This document shows, piece by piece, positions 9,634 through 20,340 of a stretch of DNA of 64,000 bases (position 1 is the first letter of the stretch; every line of letters begins with the position of its first letter). Position numbers and translations under genes: made by a program. The stretch is from Paramoeba atlantica (taxonomy: Eukaryota > Discosea), in contig CDRNVI010000056.1 in NCBI GenBank assembly GCA_977017575.1, positions 372,001 to 436,000 of the forward strand. The letters are read 5' to 3'. The notes under the pieces were generated by a model, which was not told the origin of the DNA, did no database searches, and was given only the letters and a program-made list of their open reading frames with translations.

Positions 9634-9781
9634 CTTACTTGGCGAACCGTATAAATCGCACGGAATGCCGACATATGGTAAATTTCCCCTAAATTGGTGA
9701 AAGAGAGATGTTCAATTCAATTAAAGTCGTCATAAGCTTCACAAAATCAATTCACACGGCGCTCGGGAATGAGAAAACAGA
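9634..9781. other. short intergenic spacer
   Basis: Spacer between the LRR stop codon and the foldback hairpin; nothing recognised. Confidence 0.4.
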
Positions 9782-9957
9782 CAGGGTAAAGTGGACGATG
9801 GAGATACCAGTAGTGTAGGTGCGGCTGTTTCGCACAGGATAAACGGCATCTCCACCTTTTTAGGTGCCTGTCTTCATGCTATAAGGGAGATACCGTTTTT
9901 CCTGTGGGAAACTTCCGCACCTACACTATTGGTATCTCCCTCGTCCACTTTACCCTG
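9782..9957. repeat. foldback hairpin A with GGAGATACC motifs
   Basis: Arms of about 72 bp (9782-9853 and 9886-9957) pair almost completely around a ~32-base loop. The outer ends are CAGGGTAAAGTGGACGA / TCGTCCACTTTACCCTG. Each arm carries GGAGATACC near the outer end and GG(C/T)ATCTCC near the loop, so the motif occurs four times. Hairpin B at 20341 has the same architecture and motif but different sequence between the motifs. Confidence 0.85.
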
Positions 9958-10535
9958 GGTTACAAAGTAAAAACACATTCCCTAGGACTCCTTACATCTT
10001 CCCACGCGAGGAAGTCGTCGTCGCACGGCGAAAAGACAGAGGGCTCCGCTTTCTTCTTTTTGCCTTGCGCCTCCTCCTTCCTCCAAGGTCTTGCGTACCA
10101 CAAACTTCCAGTTGAAAAAAGCAATTGGGGTTTGCAAATCACTTCCGAAGAAGGTGGTCTCAAGCCGTCCAAAAAGGTACGTTTCTCTTTCTTAAAACTA
10201 TCAGTTTATGGTGTTGTCCTTGATTCTTTGCGAAAAAACTATTTCCGGAAACTTTTTCGTCGGGCCAAATTTCGGGCCAAACTTATTAATATACGATAGC
10301 GAGGGAGTAGTATCTCCCTCAATAAGCAATTTATGGTTCATGCAATATTTCTTGACTCTCCCCGTCATCGGCTCTGCGTCGCTTTCCCAATCGCACGCCC
10401 TTCTTATTGATTTCGTATATCACCGGTATCGCTTTATTCATTTATCTTTCCCTAAGCACTGTACTTGTTCGCTTCCTCCTCTTCTCTTTCTGTAGTTTTT
10501 CTTTATGAATATTTGTACCTTTTCTCCTTTGCCTC
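9958..10535. other. no confident gene; GAGGGAG..CTCCCTC remnant
   Basis: Open frames in 9904-10299 have no family resemblance. At 10302-10320 a short palindrome (GAGGGAGTAGTATCTCCCTC) repeats the motif of the foldback hairpins and could be a collapsed copy. The last 100 bases are pyrimidine-rich and lead into the broken LRR gene. Confidence 0.4.
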
Positions 10536-12125
10536 ATGATTCTACAATCTACATCCTGTGCTGACACGTCTGCCTCACGACGTGGTAAAATAGCAAACGT
10601 TGCATTCCCCCCTGAGCTGCAAGTACTGCGGTTCCTCTCAGGTGTGACCAATCCACACAGTTCTTGGGTCCCGTCTGTCCCCCTCGAACTGTGGGGGGGC
10701 GTTGTGGTTGACGGCGACAGAAAACTTTACAGACTCGAATTTATAGACTCGCTCGACCTAGAAGGCACATTGAATTGGCAACATTTTCCAGACATGGTTG
10801 AAAGTTGTAACTACTCGCTTACCATGTAAGCGAGTCCCCCCATACAGCTCTCTCTCTCATTTCGACCTACCTGGCATGCGACGCCCTCCAACGTGGCTAG
10901 CCGACAATGACGGTATGCTACGTCCGGACGGGTGGGTAAAGCTAAGGGACGGGAAAGAGTTCATTATTGAATTAACTTGCCCATGGGAGGAGAATATGCA
11001 GGTCGCGCACGAACGGAAAATGCTGAAATACCACCACCTGTGGCATACGCGAAAAGAAAATCATCCCGAAACATACCTATTCGCCCTAGAGATTGGGGCT
11101 CGCGGAAGTCTCCAAGACTCGGCGAGTAAATTAGACATGCTCTTCTGCGAGGAAATAAAGCTTGCGAAGGAGTGTCGCCAACATTTGGTGACGAGAGCAT
11201 TTAGGGGGAGTTTCACTATATACCAAAATCGGGACCGCGCAAACTGGAACCCCATGGATGTTTGTATTTCGGATGAGTAAACGGGAATAGCCAAACACGT
11301 CGTATGCGTGTACGGGATCATATATTGTGCGATCCCAGGCTATTTGACTTAATCTCTACAGTATAACTGTATGAATCCTTCTTCTTTCCACACAAGTCTG
11401 ACTGGTGCCGTGCAGTGGGGTTCTCTCCCTTCCTGCTTAGTCACACTTGAATTAGCAAACAACAACTTTTCTGGGCCTCTGCCTTCGGGGTCTAATCCCC
11501 TTCCAGAGCGTTTGCATACCTTTGATCTTTATTCAAATCGCTTTTCAGGTCCAGTTGATCTGGAAGCTCTGCCGCAAGAGATCAAGTTATTCTCTTTTTC
11601 CATGAATCGTATAACTGGGGAGCTTGACTTGACCCGACTGCCTCCTGTTCTTGAAACTCTTTATGCTTACGAAAACAATTTGGAAGGTGTCGCCGATCTT
11701 ACATATCTTCCGAAAACAATCGAGGGTTTAGTTTTACGCGGCAATTCTTTTTCTGGAACCATCGATTTAACATGCTTGCCGGCAGGTATGTAAGAATTAG
11801 ATCGCTCTCCGGGGAAGTTTCATAATTTTTCAGCACCGCGAGAACAAACAGTGGATGGAGGTTAGTTCTGGGGAGTGAGTCGCTGACTGTCAGGTGATTT
11901 CAACGCGTTTTGTGCGCGTAATAAGGAACTCCCATATTCACCGTCTAATCTCTGTAGAATATTTTCTACATGATAACGTATATATTCAGCCATAATGAAT
12001 TTTCCGGCGTTGTTCGCTGGGCAGACCTTCCCCCCGCTCTTTACTATATTTATTTAGATGGAAACAAGATTACTGCTGCCGATCCTAACCCTCGTCCAGA
12101 TGCCATAAGAATTTCTCTATGGTAG
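10536..12125 (+). pseudogene. broken LRR family gene split by a LINE fragment
   Basis: The first part (10536-10812) encodes a family cap: FPPELQVLRFLSGVTNPHSSW, then a degenerate cysteine segment (PLELWGGVVVDGD; both cap cysteines are lost) and LEGTLNWQHFP. The LRR frame resumes after the insert (11371 on) with LTGAVQWGSLPSCLVTL and five good repeats. If 10813-11368 is left out, the two parts join in frame with the long first repeat seen in the paralogue at 4275. The second part stops at 11793 in LTCLPAGM. A last segment, SHNEFSGVVRWADLP up to a stop at 12123, resumes near 11975. The gene is therefore interrupted at least twice and probably dead. Confidence 0.75.
10813..11368 (+). mobile_element. 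5'-truncated LINE fragment with restriction-like endonuclease
   Basis: The frame 10798-11280 encodes RPDGWV...FIIELTCPWEEN...RKMLKYHHL. This fits the PD-(D/E)xK-type endonuclease found at the C-terminus of site-specific non-LTR retrotransposons (R2/CRE/NeSL-like groups). Reverse transcriptase sequence is absent, so only the 3' end is present. TAACT borders the insert at 10808-10812 and 11364-11368 and could be the target duplication. The left junction holds a perfect 10-bp inverted repeat, ACTCGCTTAC / GTAAGCGAGT (10813-10835). The 3' part after the stop contains a GGGATCATA...GCGATCCC hairpin. Confidence 0.65.
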
Positions 12126-12354
12126 CGGTTGTTTTAGTGGGGCGAAGTTCCCGTACAGCATCCATACCCTAAATCATTGGCATGTACCGTTCCTTTTTTG
12201 TGCAACATTTAAGTTTTCACGAGATATGAAATCACGTCTTTAAACTCGTATCATTCTGTTGTAACGGGCAGATGTAAATCTAACTTGCATCATCACATAA
12301 ACTCAATCGAATTCGTTTTTCTTTCGTGCCTTCGTTCTTTCTTTCACCAAACAC

Positions 12355-14739
12355 ATGTCATATACGAATTGGCAGCGCTCCCTGCGCGAACCTATCTTCC
12401 TCCAAAACACAACAAAGAAAAACGTTTACCCCTCCAGCGACACGACGCTTCCCCCCATCGCACCCTATCCTCTATCCTTCAAAAACAAAAGTCGTGCTCC
12501 CTCTTCCTCAAAACAAAATCTTTGTCTACATGTCACAACCCGTGACATTCCTTCACACGCTACGAATCGCTCATCCGTTTCTTCCTCTCCTTCCCCACGG
12601 TCGTGTGTAAAACGTAAATCGTTCTCTCCACAACACAACCCCTCTCGAAATCGAAATTTTAGAAAGTTCGAGAGCATTCAAAAGTTGGCATCCCCCGAGA
12701 CGTGCGACCATGAGATCTTGGCCCCTTCTTCTTCTTCTTCCTCCTCTTCTTTTCGGTCGAATACAAAGTTAAATGTGCGAACCTCTAAAGTCTCTTTAAA
12801 GACTTTAGAGACTTCACTTTCTTTTGTCTCTTTTTTACGTTATGGTCTAAAAGAGTATTCAAAAGGGCTGAAAATGGGAAAAACGTTTTTGAGGAATAAA
12901 GAGACGTCTGGAGTGCACGCTTCTTGGAGCGGTTCCCATTCTTCGCAGCCTTCTTCTTCTTCTTCTTCTTGTGAAAGGGGAAAAGGGATTTCAATGCATG
13001 AAAAGGATCATGTTTTGGTTTTTTCCTATCAAGAGGTCCAAGAGGATTGTAGGATTAATAACCCTAAGGGGAGTGAAACAATTTCGTATACTCAAGAAGG
13101 GGAGAGCAAGAAGGAAAAGAGGGATTTTCAAGAATGGAAGAGCAAGAATGAAAGTGTGGATTTTCTAGAACGCAAGTTCGAAAATGAAAATAGACATTTT
13201 CAAGAAAAAGAACATTTTAACATTCAAAACGCGGAATCTCATGCTGCAGACAATAACCCTCTACCCCCAAAGCTCTCCAAAACCATCGCTTTATGTTCTC
13301 CACAATCCCACAACGCTACGGTTGTAAAAGACGAGGCTAATAGGCCAATTACCTGCTCTCCCTGCACGCCTTTTCATTCTGTAAAGAAGGCATCGAATGT
13401 CGTAAAAAATTCAAAACACAACTCTTCTCTCCTTTCCTTCACCTCTCACGCCCCTGATCTTTTTCAAAAAATCCATCGCCTTTTTGGTTGGGACTTGGAG
13501 GAAATTTGCACTCAACTTTTTCACCCGATTTGGGAAAACACAAAAACACCGGGAAAATCAAAAGCTCGGATTTATTACGCTGGGGCGCACTGGGTAGTAA
13601 AAACGGTGACTGAAAACGAGCAGAGCTTTCTGTGTCGCTTGTTACCACATTATGTACGTTATGTCGAGGCTCATCCGAATACAAGGCTTCCGATATTCGT
13701 TGGGCATTTTTCGGTGAGTTATGATGCAAGTCTTACGAAACATGAAAACGCAAAGTCATTTTTTGGAAGCTTATTCGATAAGAAACTGTGTTGTAATTCA
13801 TCTTGTAGAACAACACGAACCGCGCATGTTGTGGTCATGCGAACGGTTTTTGAATCCAGTCTTCCGCTCTCCTGTGTGTATGATTTAAAAGGAAGTACAA
13901 CCGGTCGAAGCTATGGGGTACGGAAAGACAAAGATGTGGGGATAAAAAAAGAGAGCCACAAAAACTCTCTTTTTGTAACGGAGAATACGAGAATCGGATT
14001 ATCTCCGTCTCATGCCTCTCTTTCTCTTTCTTCCGCTACAGATCTGAACGAAAAAGAATTTTTTCGTAAACCTCGAGATGCATCAACTCTTGCAGCCCTT
14101 CCTTCTTTTTCTGCGCAATCTTTTAAAAAACCTTTCTTTCTAGACGCCCAACTTGCTTCTTCTTCTTTGCCCTCTCCTCCCATGTTTTACGATTCCGATC
14201 TTCTACCCACCATGAAAGTTCATTTAGCTCTCGAAGACAGTGAGCTTGTGATCTCGCAAATCCAAAAGGACTGCAATTTTCTGCAATCGTTTTCGGTCAT
14301 GGATTACAGTCTTCTGTTGGGCGTCAGTCGAATTTTCGATACTCATTCACATTCTTCTTCACAGAAAACAGAGACTGGACCTAAAGAGTTATCGAAAGGA
14401 GAAAATTCTGTTTTGGATAGCACAAAGCGCAGGGCTTCAACCTCCTTTCGAAATTTACGCAATGGCATGAGGGAAAGCGATGTGAATTCTGCTTTGTCTC
14501 ATGCCATGATCAATGGAATTTGCTCCCCTCCACTTCGCTCCAGTGAGGGACATCTCTATTATGAGATCTACTTTTTTCGAATGATTGATGTTTTACAACA
14601 ATATACCCTTCGAAAAAAGTTGGAGCATTTCTTTAGAGGAATGTGCTATGGGTTTCATTCCATCAGTGCAGTTCCGCCGGCCGCGTACGCGAAACGTTTT
14701 CAGAAATTAATGAAGCGTACTTTTGCGTGCCAAACGTGA
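12355..14739 (+). CDS. phosphatidylinositol-phosphate kinase
   Basis: 794 aa. The kinase core occupies about residues 365-794. It contains the nucleotide-binding lysine in WVVKTV (K416), LLPHYVRYVEAHPNT, the YDLKGSTTGRS loop (from 509), FSVMDYSLLLGV (from 647), MIDVLQQYTLRKKLEHFFRG (from 743) and the terminal SAVPPAAYAKRFQKLM. All are PIP kinase hallmarks, so the enzyme should phosphorylate phosphatidylinositol phosphates to bisphosphates at membranes. The first 360 residues are low complexity (Ser runs, repeated F-Q-E-W-K-S-K-N-E-like segments around 255-295) with no recognised domain. Ser-rich inserts also interrupt the core between the YDLKGST and MDYSLL motifs. The type (I, II or III) cannot be decided by eye. 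The start is the first ATG of the frame; a downstream start is possible because the N-terminus is not conserved. Confidence 0.92.
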   Translation: MSYTNWQRSLREPIFLQNTTKKNVYPSSDTTLPPIAPYPLSFKNKSRAPSSSKQNLCLHVTTRDIPSHATNRSSVSSSPSPRSCVKRKSFSPQHNPSRNRNFRKFESIQKLASPETCDHEILAPSSSSSSSSFRSNTKLNVRTSKVSLKTLETSLSFVSFLRYGLKEYSKGLKMGKTFLRNKETSGVHASWSGSHSSQPSSSSSSCERGKGISMHEKDHVLVFSYQEVQEDCRINNPKGSETISYTQEGESKKEKRDFQEWKSKNESVDFLERKFENENRHFQEKEHFNIQNAESHAADNNPLPPKLSKTIALCSPQSHNATVVKDEANRPITCSPCTPFHSVKKASNVVKNSKHNSSLLSFTSHAPDLFQKIHRLFGWDLEEICTQLFHPIWENTKTPGKSKARIYYAGAHWVVKTVTENEQSFLCRLLPHYVRYVEAHPNTRLPIFVGHFSVSYDASLTKHENAKSFFGSLFDKKLCCNSSCRTTRTAHVVVMRTVFESSLPLSCVYDLKGSTTGRSYGVRKDKDVGIKKESHKNSLFVTENTRIGLSPSHASLSLSSATDLNEKEFFRKPRDASTLAALPSFSAQSFKKPFFLDAQLASSSLPSPPMFYDSDLLPTMKVHLALEDSELVISQIQKDCNFLQSFSVMDYSLLLGVSRIFDTHSHSSSQKTETGPKELSKGENSVLDSTKRRASTSFRNLRNGMRESDVNSALSHAMINGICSPPLRSSEGHLYYEIYFFRMIDVLQQYTLRKKLEHFFRGMCYGFHSISAVPPAAYAKRFQKLMKRTFACQT

Positions 14740-14948
14740 ATTTCACAGATAAACTGTTTATCTAATCTAGATGTATGTTCTCCAGACTGGAAAATACATG
14801 TACAACGCCGACTCTTTTTACATTTCGTATCCGCTTCTTTTCTCTTTCACTTTTGAAAACAAAATACATAACCCTTGTGGTATTTCTGGCCTATTTCAAT
14901 CTTTGTCAAACAGAATTTCGTTTTCTTATTTCTCCATTCGATAGTTAC

Positions 14949-15689
14949 ATGATGGGTTTGGCGTTTCGTTCTTTCTGTGAAGCATTGGATGACTTAAAGC
15001 CCAATAGACTCGAAAGCCGACTAGGTAAGGTGCGAGGCCATTTACCACAAGAATACGAACTCGCACGATTTGTTGAAAATGTTGCAAACCCTAAACCTTC
15101 ATGGCATTCGGCTACCCCTGCGTGTGATTGGGAAGGTGTGTACTGTGATTCGAATTTACAAGTAATGGATATTCGTTGGAGTTATAAAAAAATTGCAGGA
15201 CCATTTCAATGGGACTATCTGTGCCGCACGGTTCTTACCTTTATCTCGCGTGAAAACGATCTTTCAGGGGCTTTGGATTTCTCTAATTTGCCCTTTACAA
15301 TGACGAGACTTCAATTGACAGACAACAACTTTGAGGGATGTGTGGATCTAACTCATTTGCCTTCAACTTTGACACTTTTGTTTTTGAGTCACAATCTTTT
15401 TTCTGGGGAGATTGACCTCACACGTTTACCCTCCACCATGGAACATTTGAGTGTCTCGAACAATCGTTTTACGGGCCCTCTTGACTTACAACATTTGCCT
15501 CCATCTCTCAAGTCTCTCCAGTGTGATTTTAATGATTTCAGCGGCCGAGTAATGTTTGATTCTCTTCCTGTAGGCTTGCACCATCTGACTTTGGGACATA
15601 ATTCTAATCTTCGTGGTGATGGTTCAAAGATCCCGGTCCTCCCTATGGGTGTGGATGTGTCCAGTACAAAGATATCCATGAAACATTAA
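14949..15689 (+). CDS. LRR family protein (member 5)
   Basis: 246 aa from the ATG at 14949. The frame extends up to an ATG at 14775, which would add a 58-residue leader with a hydrophobic stretch (YITLVVFLAYFNLC). The shorter start agrees with the paralogues. The cap is complete: LGKVRGHLPQEYELARFV, NPKPSW, ACDWEGVYC. Six 23-residue repeats end in LGHNSNLRG. It is among the most regular members. It begins about 200 bases after the PIP kinase stop, on the same strand. Confidence 0.9.
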   Translation: MMGLAFRSFCEALDDLKPNRLESRLGKVRGHLPQEYELARFVENVANPKPSWHSATPACDWEGVYCDSNLQVMDIRWSYKKIAGPFQWDYLCRTVLTFISRENDLSGALDFSNLPFTMTRLQLTDNNFEGCVDLTHLPSTLTLLFLSHNLFSGEIDLTRLPSTMEHLSVSNNRFTGPLDLQHLPPSLKSLQCDFNDFSGRVMFDSLPVGLHHLTLGHNSNLRGDGSKIPVLPMGVDVSSTKISMKH

Positions 15690-15910
15690 CAGGTACTTAA
15701 GCGCTGAATCCAAAAAGCATACAAAAGATAACGTTACATTTGACAAGTGCTCTTTTAAGCTCTTAAAGAACTTTTTCTCCACTTGTCTTTGTAAACATTT
15801 TTATCATCTTTTACCGTAATATTCGTACATCGCAATATTTAAACATTGTAATATTTATACTTTTTTTAGCGTTTCACTTCTATTCTCTTACTGATTTCAA
15901 TTCTGCCTTC

Positions 15911-16771
15911 ATGATCTTTCCATCATGCCGGCGTTATGATGCTGTCGAGGATTCACATCCTCCTAGGCAACACAATCACATCGGTAAGATACGGGGCTCC
16001 ACCTTACCACAGGAATATGACCTCTCCCGTCTACTCCAAAATTTTGAAATTCTCCATCCCTCATGGAATACGCGAACACCTGCCTGTGAGTGGCAAGGCA
16101 TCACTTGTGGAAGTGACTTTCCACACTTGTGTGTAAGTAACTCACAAGTAGCACAGATTTATTGGAATGAGATGAGTCTTCGAGGGTCTCTTCAATGGGA
16201 TTATCTTCCCCTCTCTGTGCATTCTTTTCACATTGGAAATAACTGGATAACCGGTTCGGTCCCTTTTCACACGCTGCCTTCTCATTTTACCTGTCTTCAG
16301 CTTTTAAACAATCAATTTACGGGTCCTGTCGACTTTGTCCGTCTTCCACAATCGCTACGAAATCTTTGTTTAAATTCTAATTTGTTTTACGGCGAAGCGG
16401 ATTTGACACACTTGCCACCCGGTTTGGTCTCTCTGCAGTTCTCTTCGAATAAATTTTCTGGTACTCTTGATCTTTGCAGTTTGCCACATGGTCTCGCTCT
16501 TCTTGAGCTACGCGACAATGCGCTTTCCGGTCCTCTTGACCTTAGACAGTTGCCCTCCTCTCTTGAAACGTTGAATTGTGAGGCCAATCGTTTCTGTGGT
16601 TTGGTGCAGTTTGATAAACTGCCTAAACAATTGCTCTCCGTATATCTCAGTGAAAACACTGAACTTTGTGGTAAAGTGGACACTTATCCAAGTTCTGGTT
16701 TCCCGTTCGTGTCCGTCAAAAACACAAACATACGCGAGACATTCAGAAACGCGACTTTTGAATTTTTCTGA
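15911..16771 (+). CDS. LRR family protein (member 6)
   Basis: 286 aa. The cap has IGKIRGSTLPQEYDLSRLL, LHPSW and ACEWQGITC, then an extra segment with two more cysteines (SDFPHLCVSNSQ) before the usual I-Y-W. Seven repeats follow, such as LPPGLVSLQFSSNKFSGTLD, ending in the ENTELCGKVD signature. A pyrimidine-rich stretch precedes the start codon. No signal peptide is evident. Confidence 0.92.
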   Translation: MIFPSCRRYDAVEDSHPPRQHNHIGKIRGSTLPQEYDLSRLLQNFEILHPSWNTRTPACEWQGITCGSDFPHLCVSNSQVAQIYWNEMSLRGSLQWDYLPLSVHSFHIGNNWITGSVPFHTLPSHFTCLQLLNNQFTGPVDFVRLPQSLRNLCLNSNLFYGEADLTHLPPGLVSLQFSSNKFSGTLDLCSLPHGLALLELRDNALSGPLDLRQLPSSLETLNCEANRFCGLVQFDKLPKQLLSVYLSENTELCGKVDTYPSSGFPFVSVKNTNIRETFRNATFEFF

Positions 16772-17205
16772 TTTTCTCCCTTAGTTCACTTTCCTTTCAC
16801 TAATCGACTAAAAAAAGGCAGCTGTAAGTTGGTACAGTATTTCCTGTTTTGGTTGGCATGAGTTTGCATGAATTAGCACAAGGCAGGCACACTGGATGGC
16901 ACCGATTAACAGCACACTCTCCCTAGTTAAAACTAGTCCATAATTTTCCTGTACCCCCGTTTAGTATGTATTATGTACAGTCGCAGCTACTGATCTTGAA
17001 AACGCAGTGGAGTGCAAGTGTTTTTCCGATCGCATGGATATATTTTCCTTGTCCACTCTTTTTTTTCGAGGCTACCATTTTTTATTTCACTCTATGATCA
17101 CGGTTTACGCCCGTGTTGTCTTCCTGTTTTACACTTCGGATGCCCCAAAATCAGATGATTTAATTTGTAATCATTGATTACAAACGAAGCCGCTCTCTTG
17201 CAGGT
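16772..17205. other. intergenic, nothing recognised
   Basis: Spacer between two LRR genes. The only notable local structure is GATTTAATTTGTAATCATTG ATTACAAA around 17156-17182, a short inverted repeat shortly upstream of the next start. Confidence 0.4.
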
Positions 17206-17973
17206 ATGGACAATACATCGCACAGTCGCCCCAGTAAAGTACGAGGAGCTCTTTTACCCTCTGAATACGAACTTACACGCTTTGTATCAAAGATAGAAAA
17301 TCCGCATATTTCTTGGAGCGCATCGACTCCTGCATGCGAGTGGAAAGGAGTCACCTGTGTTGACTCTCGTATTCAAATAGTGGATTGGGGACGTAGCGGT
17401 CTTAAGGGGTCTCTTCTCTTCGAGTGGATGCCCCGTGCATCCCGTTTCTTTTATTTATTTAACAATCAGGTTGGAGATTTTGTTAAACTTGACTCTTTAC
17501 CACCTCAACTGACGTGTCTGGATCTTGATATCAATACATTCAGTGGTTCGATCGATCTGATTCACTTACCCTCCACCTTTCGTACTCTTTCATTGCGTAA
17601 TAATGCATTTGCAGGATCTGTTGATCTTAGTCACTTGCCACCGAATCTGGAGGAATTATATCTTAGCAACAACAATTTAAGTGGTAGAGTCGATCTCGAT
17701 CGTTTGCCTCTGTGCATGATCTCTCTAGATTTGTCCCATAATCGATTCACCGGTTTCCTCTCGCTGGAAAAGCTTCCTCCTTTGCTTGAGTATGCCTTCT
17801 TTGATTGCAATTGTTTTTACGGTCTTGTTCAATTTGAAACCCTTCCTGTGACTTTAGAATCTTTGAGCATCAAAAGTAACTTGGAACTTGTTGGCGAAAT
17901 CAAGAGGCACTCACTTCCCGACAAATTGACAAGTATTGACATCGAAGATACCCAAATAAGTTTAATTCCCTGA
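17206..17973 (+). CDS. LRR family protein (member 7)
   Basis: 255 aa. The leader is short (MDNTSHSRPSKVRGALLP), with the cap NPHISWSASTPACEWKGVTC. Seven repeats follow, the clearest being LPPNLEELYLSNNNLSGRVD. The PSKVRG leader is shared with member 1 at 1027, so these two may be the closest relatives. The C-terminus (NLELVGEIKRH) follows the family pattern. The start is directly preceded by CTCTCTTGCAG. Confidence 0.92.
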   Translation: MDNTSHSRPSKVRGALLPSEYELTRFVSKIENPHISWSASTPACEWKGVTCVDSRIQIVDWGRSGLKGSLLFEWMPRASRFFYLFNNQVGDFVKLDSLPPQLTCLDLDINTFSGSIDLIHLPSTFRTLSLRNNAFAGSVDLSHLPPNLEELYLSNNNLSGRVDLDRLPLCMISLDLSHNRFTGFLSLEKLPPLLEYAFFDCNCFYGLVQFETLPVTLESLSIKSNLELVGEIKRHSLPDKLTSIDIEDTQISLIP

Positions 17974-19940
17974 ATAAACAAAACAAAGGTCATTATTCTT
18001 TTTTTCTCCTCTTTGCTACTTTTTTCTCGTTATTTTTACCTTACCTACAATTCGGTTTAATATTCCTGTAGCCCGATAACATTCCGGAACAGGTCGTGAT
18101 GTGCCCGGATTATTAATTCCGAACAAGTCTTACAAACGTACAACTCCGTGTTACACGGCTACTCATCATACACCCACCTTAATGGGACGTATCTACGAAC
18201 ACGAACCACTATTTTTTATCAACAATATTTTATCAAATGCCTCCCTTCCGCTTTTCAGCAATAGGGCCCTTGAAATTGAGCCCCACCCCGATGATCTTGG
18301 AAAATACGGTTGTCATGTTCGGAAACTTTCGCTCCGACTGCGCTGGATACGCATTTGCACTTAAACCCCGCGCACACAAGGCGATACAACCAGTACTCTG
18401 GGGGCCCTAGTAGGTGAGACCTCCGGGAAACACCCTATGGCAGCGCTATCTCTCGTTCGACAGTGGGATTAGCCCACTTAGACGTAAAAAATAAATTTTA
18501 CCCGCGATTGGCCAAATACAGTGGTCGTCACTATTCTCAGAATCCGTAATTGAACATTGACAGGATTTTTTTATTCTCATTCTCAGTTTCGCGACCATTC
18601 TCATTTTCGCGTTGATTTTGCCGTTTTTGAACGTTGACAAGAAATAGAAAAAAATCGGAAAAAAAAATCTTTTTTTTTATTTCCATCTTTTTGTTCCTTG
18701 CTTATTAACGAATCCTCTAAATTATATTTTTCCACATGGTCGTAACGAACTATAGAAAGCTTGCAATCATGAAGAAGGTTCAGGTGATGCCTGATGACAC
18801 TCTCCTGGAAAAAATTACTTCTGCTCGGTCCGAGCGCAAGGTCGAAACACCTGTATCGACCTTGTTTTGATGGTTTCAAACCGAAGAGCCATCCGTATGG
18901 CGGACCCTAGGAAAAATCACACGCGAGACCGGAGTGCTACGAATTCCTTGGAAGATGTAGTAGCCAGTTGAATGCAAAATCAACACGAGTTCACCAAGAA
19001 GTCCCGAAAGCGCTTCATCATTAGTGCTACTGGTGATCGCTCTGGGGATAGTAGTCGTTCCAACGCTCTTGATTGTTGGATACGTCGAATACTGAAAATA
19101 GTTCTCATGTAATGTACATAGAAAACATATTTACTCAATCTATATAATGTTGCCTATTTAATAACACCCGTGCATTCCTCTCTCATTCCACAACCCTCAT
19201 AACAAATTCATATCGAAAAGTTGGATCCCTATTTACTCAGCATATCCTTTCACACACCTACCTCCACACATCCTATAACTTACGACTGGGATATCAAAAG
19301 TTTCGCGTCGCACGTCCCGCCCGCGACGTCCTCGCCCGCGACCCCGTGCTGCATACGTCGAGACGGGAGGCTGGCGTATATAATTCACATTTGGCTCACG
19401 CCGTCCTCTCCCGTACTCGATACTACGGCGCAACATGTTTCCAAGGCCGTCATTAGGATCTCGCGCATTTCGGTAGTGTACTCCCCTTATAATTGCGGTG
19501 GTTGTAAAACTACCGCTCTACCCTCGATTATTGAAAAAAAGGTGAACAAAAACAGTGAAAATAAAAAAGTAAATATAAAGAGTAACACAGTAATAAAGTA
19601 ATAATAGAAGAAAAATTTATAAAAGGGGGCCCCGGTGGTCCAAAATTGAAAACACTGGGGGGTCTAGGGGTAGCCGGGGTCTTGGCGCGTATTTTCCACC
19701 CCCCTACCCGGGGGTGACCCCCCCCGCGTATCCGCAGGACGGGCCCGCCAAGTGCGGATTTTCTCAGAAAAAACATTTTGAAAAAAAAGTCAACTTGGCG
19801 AAAAAGATAGCAAAAAAAATATTTTTCCAAAATCGTTTCCCCTATTGTATTTTTATAGTTTGGGACTTATACTAGCTTTCTGCGCAGTTGTTTTCGCAGG
19901 CTATCTCTTCTTCGAGCCGTGGTATGCCCGCGAAAATGGC
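17974..19940. other. 2-kb gene-free stretch
   Basis: No frame here begins with ATG and resembles a protein family. Visible features are a repeated TTCTCATT/GCGACCATTCTC segment at 18560-18640, an AT-rich patch near 19130, and a sharply GC-rich patch at 19625-19760 (runs of G and C around CCCGGGGGTGACCCCCCC). The GC patch has no coding frame that I would defend. Confidence 0.4.
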
Positions 19941-19974
19941 CCATTTTTGATTAAAAAAGGTGAAAAGGTATTTT

Positions 19975-20300
19975 TCGGACCCCAAGGGGCCTTTTTGTGT
20001 TGAAAGAATGGTGTGGTTGGAGTCGCATTCTCTACCCATTACGTTTGGTGGGCTTTCATTCATACCTGCAAGTGATTTCCCATACGCAAATGTCGGATTT
20101 AGTGCTCTGAGAGCAAAACTAGCTAAAATTGGCCCCATTTTTATCCGACAATCGGCTATTTTTGGCTATAATGTTTCCGTTTTCTTGAGCTTTCCAGGCC
20201 AAATTTTCTTTTTTAGGCTCTTCGTTAAACGCGGTGATAGTTTTCAACGCGAAGAGCGCAGCACGAGTGACTTCTAAGTTGAAAACAACCACCGCGTTTA
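19975..20300. repeat. dispersed element copy: module plus hairpin copy 3
   Basis: Positions 19975-20213 are the reverse complement of the module at 1976-2215 (shared AGAATGCGACTCCAACCACA in complement). Positions 20214-20300 are the hairpin (TAGGCTCTTCGTTAAACGCG...ACCACCGCGTTTA), whose right outer arm is cut off at 20300. The order is inverted relative to copy 1. Confidence 0.7.
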
Positions 20301-20340
20301 ATTAATTTTTATAAATGGGTCATTTAGGGGCATTTATAAA

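Noticed and set aside
9904-10299. 131-codon + strand frame
   Set aside because: Its beginning lies inside the foldback hairpin arm and the remainder is not protein-like.
11788-11980. Possible GTATGT...CAG intron in the broken LRR gene
   Set aside because: Donor and acceptor look reasonable, but joining them puts the last LRR segment in the wrong frame, and no other gene here shows an intron.
18101-18364. 87-codon + strand frame
   Set aside because: It begins only with GTG and has no resemblance to any family.
19221-19601. 126-codon + strand frame
   Set aside because: It has no ATG start, no recognisable domain, and runs into low-complexity Lys/Asn-rich sequence.
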